Shown here: positions 60,779-64,000 of the stretch, one piece after another
Position numbering within the stretch: position 1 is the stretch's first letter
Layout: each line of letters begins with the position of its first letter
Origin: an uncultured Hungatella sp.
Lineage (GTDB): Bacteria > Bacillota > Clostridia > Lachnospirales > Lachnospiraceae
NCBI GenBank assembly: GCA_910585435.1
Contig: CAJUEJ010000005.1
Coordinates: 101,520-165,519 of the forward strand
Direction: 5' to 3'
DNA length: 64,000 nucleotides
Position numbers and translations under genes: made by a program
The notes under the pieces: model-generated
Seen by the model: the letters and a program-made list of their open reading frames with translations, nothing else
Told to the model about the DNA's origin: nothing
Databases searched by the model: none

Positions 60779-61312
60779 ATGAAATTAAAATTTCTGACTG
60801 CGTTCACCATAGCTGCCATGCTGTCCTGCCCAATCAGTGCTGCAGCAGCAGTAACCGCATCTGGTTCCTGTCCCGTAAGCGGATGCCAGATAGTGGGAGC
60901 CCACACCCATACCTGTTCTGTAAAGGACTGCCAGATTGAAGGGGTCCATACCCACAGCTGTCCGGTAGAAGGATGCCTGGTGGAAGGAGTCCACACCCAT
61001 GCATGCCTGGCAGAGGGATGTCATATTGAAAGAGCCCATACCCACGGCTGTCCGGTGGAGGGATGCCTGATGGAAGGAACCCATACCCACAGCTGCCCGG
61101 TGGAGGGATGCCTGGTGGAAGGGGCCCATACTCACAGCTGTCCGGTGGAGGGATGCCTGATGGAAGGAGCCCATACCCACTATTGCTCTGTGAACGGATG
61201 CCATACCTGCGAGGCACATACCCATGCCAGCTCCTCTTCCGGTTACGGAAGCTACGGCGCCGGCGGTCACCATTCCGGCGGAGGATGCCATTCCCACAGA
61301 GGACATCATTAA
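60779..61312 (+). CDS. Secreted Cys/His tandem-repeat protein
   Basis: A 177-residue protein with a signal peptide (about residues 1-25, MKLKFLTAFTIAAMLSC ... AAAA). It has eight tandem 15-residue repeats (about 31-150) of the form C-P-V-E-G-C-L-x-E-G-x-H-T-H-S, then a Gly/His tail (GGHHSGGGCHSHRGHH). Each repeat offers two Cys and two His, a clear metal-binding set. AAAGGAG precedes the ATG. The convergent glutaredoxin-like and ZIP genes next door suggest extracytoplasmic zinc or similar metal handling. No named family recognised. Confidence 0.75.
   Translation: MKLKFLTAFTIAAMLSCPISAAAAVTASGSCPVSGCQIVGAHTHTCSVKDCQIEGVHTHSCPVEGCLVEGVHTHACLAEGCHIERAHTHGCPVEGCLMEGTHTHSCPVEGCLVEGAHTHSCPVEGCLMEGAHTHYCSVNGCHTCEAHTHASSSSGYGSYGAGGHHSGGGCHSHRGHH
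60869..61228 (+). repeat. Eight tandem 45-bp coding repeats
   Basis: Each 45-bp unit encodes one Cys/His repeat. Units 3 and 5-7 are the most alike, consistent with recent unequal crossing-over. Confidence 0.85.
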
Positions 61313-61331
61313 CTGTTTTAACTGTTAAAAA

Positions 61332-61375
61332 CAAGCTGCAGCTTCTCCTTTTGGGAGAGGTGCAGCTTATTTTTA
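61332..61375 (+). terminator. Terminator of the Cys/His repeat gene
   Basis: AAGCTGCAGCTTCTCC and GGGAGAGGTGCAGCTT arms with a TTTT loop, followed by ATTTTT. Confidence 0.8.
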
Positions 61376-61472
61376 TGCAATCCCTTCTTAAAAACCTGCT
61401 CTCGAGCTCTATCCTGCCCCATCGCCTCTGTCCCCTGCCTTTGCAGCTGGCGCCTTCGGAGTACATAAAGCT

Positions 61473-61808
61473 CTATACTCTCTGAAGTTTTATAAACTCC
61501 CCCATCCGCTCTGCTATCTGTTCATACTCCGACGCCTCCACAGGCTCCTTCCCCTCCCACCTCAGCGCCTCATTGATATCAAAGGACATTCTGTCCCCTT
61601 TCACAAACAGAGGAATCCCGATTCCTCCCCCTTCCCTGTTCCGCACATCCTCATAGATGGCCGCATGATCCCGTATGGCAAAAAATTCACGCATATTGGC
61701 CGTATTCAATATGAAATCCATATATTCATATTCTACCTCCTTATCCGCGAAAATCTTTTTCATCGCCATACAATCCCGGCAGATATCCGCACCGTATACC
61801 TTTAGCAT
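61473..61808 (-). CDS. Glutaredoxin-like thiol protein
   Basis: A 111-residue thioredoxin-fold protein with an N-terminal CRDC active site (VYGADICRDCMAMKKIFADK) and the cis-Pro region GGGIGIPLFV. It is long for a glutaredoxin and has a C-terminal helix. The reading frame stays open upstream toward the ZIP gene, but ATG 61808 best fits the fold. It is downstream of the ZIP gene and probably co-transcribed with it. Confidence 0.75.
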   Translation of the reverse strand: MLKVYGADICRDCMAMKKIFADKEVEYEYMDFILNTANMREFFAIRDHAAIYEDVRNREGGGIGIPLFVKGDRMSFDINEALRWEGKEPVEASEYEQIAERMGEFIKLQRV

Positions 61809-61945
61809 TTGTCTGTTCCCGTCCTTTCTGTCTTTGTCAGATTGTTTTGCTGCCATCCTGTGCTTGCACACTAAAACGTCAAATGTCTCTGTCAAAGCCT
61901 TCTGCAGCTCCTTAAGAACCTGCAGCTGCATCTCATAAAATCTGC

Positions 61946-62722
61946 TTAGCCCAGGGCCACATCCAGCGCCATCATGACCGTGAAGCCTGCCGCAAACAGA
62001 AGCGTCCCTACGTTGGAATGCTTTCCTTCCGACATCTCCGGAATCAGCTCCTCCACTACCACATAGACCATGGCTCCCGCTGCAAAGCTCAAAAGATAGG
62101 GCAGAAGGGGAATGACAAAGCCTGCCGCAAGTATGGTCAGCGCCGCACCCACCGGCTCCACTGCGCCGGAAAGCGTGCCGTAAAGAAAAGCCTTCCTCCT
62201 GCTGACTCCCTCTGCCCGCAGAGGCATGGAGATGATAGCGCCCTCCGGGAAATTCTGTATGGCGATCCCAAGGGAAAGGGCCAGCGCACCCATGGCAGTG
62301 ATCCCGGTATCTCCGGACAGCCATCCGGCATAAACCACACCTACAGCCATCCCTTCCGGCAGATTATGGAGCGTCACCGCCAGCACCAGCAATACCTGCT
62401 TCTGCAGGCGGCTTTCCGGCCCCTCCGCCTTGCTGCTGTTCATATGCAGATGAGGCACTATCCGATCCAGAGCCAGCAAAAAAAGGATGCCAAGCCAGAA
62501 GCCCAGCACTGCCGGCGCAAACGCCCACTGTCCCATGGACTGTGACTGCTCCATGGCAGGGATCAGCAGGCTCCATATGGAAGCCGCCACCATAACCCCT
62601 GCCGCAAACCCGGTCAGTGCCCTCTGCACCATTGGGTTCAGCTTATCTTTCATGAGCAGCACACAGGCAGAGCCCAGCGCCGTCCCCAGAAACGGTATCA
62701 TAATACCCTGAAAAGCCTGCAT
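61946..62722 (-). CDS. ZIP-family (GufA-like) metal transporter
   Basis: A 258-residue transporter with eight helices and the paired ZIP motifs HNLPEGMAVG and NFPEGAIIS that line the metal path. A His-containing loop (HLHMNSS) lies between helices 3 and 4. It imports zinc or a similar divalent metal. ATG 62722 has GGGGGTG 7 nt upstream. A candidate operator overlaps its predicted transcript start. Confidence 0.9.
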   Translation of the reverse strand: MQAFQGIMIPFLGTALGSACVLLMKDKLNPMVQRALTGFAAGVMVAASIWSLLIPAMEQSQSMGQWAFAPAVLGFWLGILFLLALDRIVPHLHMNSSKAEGPESRLQKQVLLVLAVTLHNLPEGMAVGVVYAGWLSGDTGITAMGALALSLGIAIQNFPEGAIISMPLRAEGVSRRKAFLYGTLSGAVEPVGAALTILAAGFVIPLLPYLLSFAAGAMVYVVVEELIPEMSEGKHSNVGTLLFAAGFTVMMALDVALG

Positions 62723-62846
62723 CACATCACCCCCTGCATATGCGCCTTGCATATACCACAGGCCATTTCCTTTATCCTTACTGCGATCTTCAAGTAAAGC
62801 ACACTCCTTTTACTTCCTGCTATCTTACAATGGAATTCGTTTATAT

Positions 62847-62899
62847 GTTAGTTATTTCTAACTTTTTCAAGTATACACCTTTCTGCCTCCATTTGTCAA
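62847..62899 (-). promoter_or_regulatory. Promoter and palindromic operator of the ZIP gene
   Basis: Minus strand TTGACA (62894-62899), an 18-nt spacer and TATACT (62870-62875). The palindrome GTTAG-N6-CTAAC (62847-62862) covers the start of transcription and is a likely site for a metal-responsive repressor. Confidence 0.6.
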
Positions 62900-63004
62900 T
62901 AGTATAAAAATGGTCTTTGCTGCAAAGGCCTTGTAAAAATCATGCACTGTCTGGAATCCATACTGTTTGACTATCCCCGACAAACTTACAGGATATTTAC
63001 AATA

Positions 63005-63841
63005 TCAGCCCTTCACTCCCGTAGCCGCAATCCCTTCTACAAAATACTTCTGCAGGGACAAGAATACGACAAGAACCGGGATCAGGGACAGCACGGAGGC
63101 TGCCATGATCAGCCCATACTCAGAGGAATACTGGCTGATGAACATTCTCAGTCCGATCTGCAAAGTCTTTTTCGACTCTGTCTTCAGATAAATCATCGGC
63201 CCCAAAAAGTCATTCCAGGTTGCCACAAAGGTGAAGATCGTCAGGGTAGACAACGCCGGCTTTGACAGAGGCAGCATGATCCTGGCATAGATCTTATATT
63301 CGCTCATCCCGTCGATTCTGGCCGCCTCGCACAGCTCGTCGGGAATCTCCTGATAGAACTGCCGCATCATAAACACGCCGAAGGCGGAAAAGGCCTGGAG
63401 ACAGATGATGGCCATGTGGGAGTCATTCATCCCCATGCCTCTCATCATGATAAACTGGGGAACCATATACACCTGCCAGGGCATGGCAATAGTGGAAATA
63501 TAGGTCATAAACAGAAGATTTTTATGCCTGAAATCCAGCTTTGCAAATGCATAGGCCGCAAAGCTGCTGGTCAGAAGCTGAAGACAGGTAACAATAATCG
63601 TCAGCTTCGTCGTGTTCAGCACAAAGGTCATCAGCGGGATTTTCGTCCAGATGTCTATGTAGTTCTGCCATCTGGGATTCTCAGGGATCCACTGAATCGG
63701 GAAAATAAATACGTCTTTATCCAGCTTCAAAGATGCGGAAAGCATCCATGCAAAGGGAACCAGCATCAGAGCTGCCAGGGCAATCAGCACCACATACAGT
63801 ATTATGCGCCAGAATTTATAGCTTTTACTTTGTACCTTCAT
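63005..63841 (-). CDS. Carbohydrate ABC transporter permease, MalG type
   Basis: A 278-residue six-helix permease. The EAA loop reads CEAARIDGMSEYKIYARIMLPLSKPAL. It follows another permease gene by 11 nt. Distinct from the 55609 permease, so the window holds two separate sugar importers. Confidence 0.9.
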   Translation of the reverse strand: MKVQSKSYKFWRIILYVVLIALAALMLVPFAWMLSASLKLDKDVFIFPIQWIPENPRWQNYIDIWTKIPLMTFVLNTTKLTIIVTCLQLLTSSFAAYAFAKLDFRHKNLLFMTYISTIAMPWQVYMVPQFIMMRGMGMNDSHMAIICLQAFSAFGVFMMRQFYQEIPDELCEAARIDGMSEYKIYARIMLPLSKPALSTLTIFTFVATWNDFLGPMIYLKTESKKTLQIGLRMFISQYSSEYGLIMAASVLSLIPVLVVFLSLQKYFVEGIAATGVKG

Positions 63842-63852
63842 CTCTCACCCTC

Positions 63853-64000
63853 CTAGTTGGCGTATTTTTTCTCGCCTCTGAACTGAATCAGAGTCACGGC
63901 CAGAACCATCAGGAACAATACCATGGCCACCGCGCTGGCGTATCCCAGATTCCAGTTGCGGAAAGCCTCCTCATAGATATGATATACCAGAACAATGGCG
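63853..64000 (-). CDS. Sugar ABC transporter permease, MalF type, partial (3' end)
   Basis: The last 48 codons of a gene that begins beyond the right edge. It encodes the final helix (LGYASAVAMVLFLMVLAVTL) and the end IQFRGEKKYAN. It pairs with the MalG-type gene downstream. Confidence 0.8.
   Translation of the reverse strand, partial: AIVLVYHIYEEAFRNWNLGYASAVAMVLFLMVLAVTLIQFRGEKKYAN

Noticed and set aside
60869..61228. CRISPR-like array
   Set aside because: The 45-bp units are contiguous coding repeats with no spacers.
60785..61466. Long open frames antisense to the Cys/His repeat gene
   Set aside because: They are mirror images of the 45-bp repeats, have no ribosome binding site and unlikely composition.
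61809..62324. Long N-terminal extension of the glutaredoxin-like protein
   Set aside because: The frame stays open through the ZIP gene in another phase; the ZIP gene is clearly the real one there and the short start fits the fold.

Overview
The window looks like a chromosomal segment from a strictly anaerobic, Gram-positive gut bacterium of the class Clostridia, most likely family Lachnospiraceae. The evidence is a complete Rnf complex with the clostridial order C-D-G-E-A-B, a GGGtGRT-protein/IscU-like pair, a DUF5722 protein, AsnA, class II GalT, strong AGGAGG-type ribosome binding sites and many MalFG-type sugar transporters. No rRNA, tRNA or CRISPR array was seen.

Layout. 1-9.6 kb: HflK-like protein (cut by the edge), EIIC-type membrane protein, PopT-like DUF368 protein, DMT transporter, ApbE flavin transferase, PAP2 phosphatase, GalT, Gx transporter, a three-domain FMN-binding protein and a GNAT acetyltransferase. 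9.7-17.8 kb: secreted DUF5722 glycosidase-like protein, the rnf operon with a clear promoter and terminator, and a DUF3795 protein. 18.1-19.9 kb: a decayed TetR-controlled small operon with a clear palindromic operator.

20.0-41.1 kb is an integrated element of about 21.1 kb, bounded by a perfect 45-bp direct repeat (20003-20047 and 41084-41128). The repeat is the 3' end of the GGGtGRT gene, which stays intact. Read from attR, the element has a zinc-ribbon tyrosine integrase, a CI/Stl-like repressor, a divergent AlpA/Xis-like protein, a CHC2-like protein without zinc ligands, a P4-type helicase, a TerS-like protein and a serine resolvase. This resembles the core of a phage-inducible chromosomal island. 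A tail-like module follows (tail-tip-like protein, chaperone-like protein, tape measure), but I see no capsid, portal or large terminase gene. Next come a J-domain protein, a type I toxin-antitoxin locus, BrnT/BrnA, a second Xis-like/replication block, small genes and a phage-type sigma factor. A tail-bearing satellite or a deleted prophage are the two main readings.

41.1-64 kb: GGGtGRT protein and IscU-like scaffold, LacI regulator, an IolG/IolE/GH28 sugar operon, an NlpC/P60 wall hydrolase, a cytidylate-kinase-like protein, AsnA, a lipoprotein barnase with its barstar, a GT51 transglycosylase, an AraC-linked ABC importer operon (SBP, two permeases, PhnP-like MBL hydrolase, frameshifted PHP phosphatase), Xpt, a secreted Cys/His repeat protein facing a glutaredoxin-like/ZIP zinc transporter pair, and the start of another sugar ABC operon.

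Two themes connect genes. First, flavinylation: ApbE can act on RnfG, RnfD and the triple FMN-binding protein. Second, metal handling: the Cys/His repeat protein lies near a ZIP transporter with a candidate operator at its promoter.
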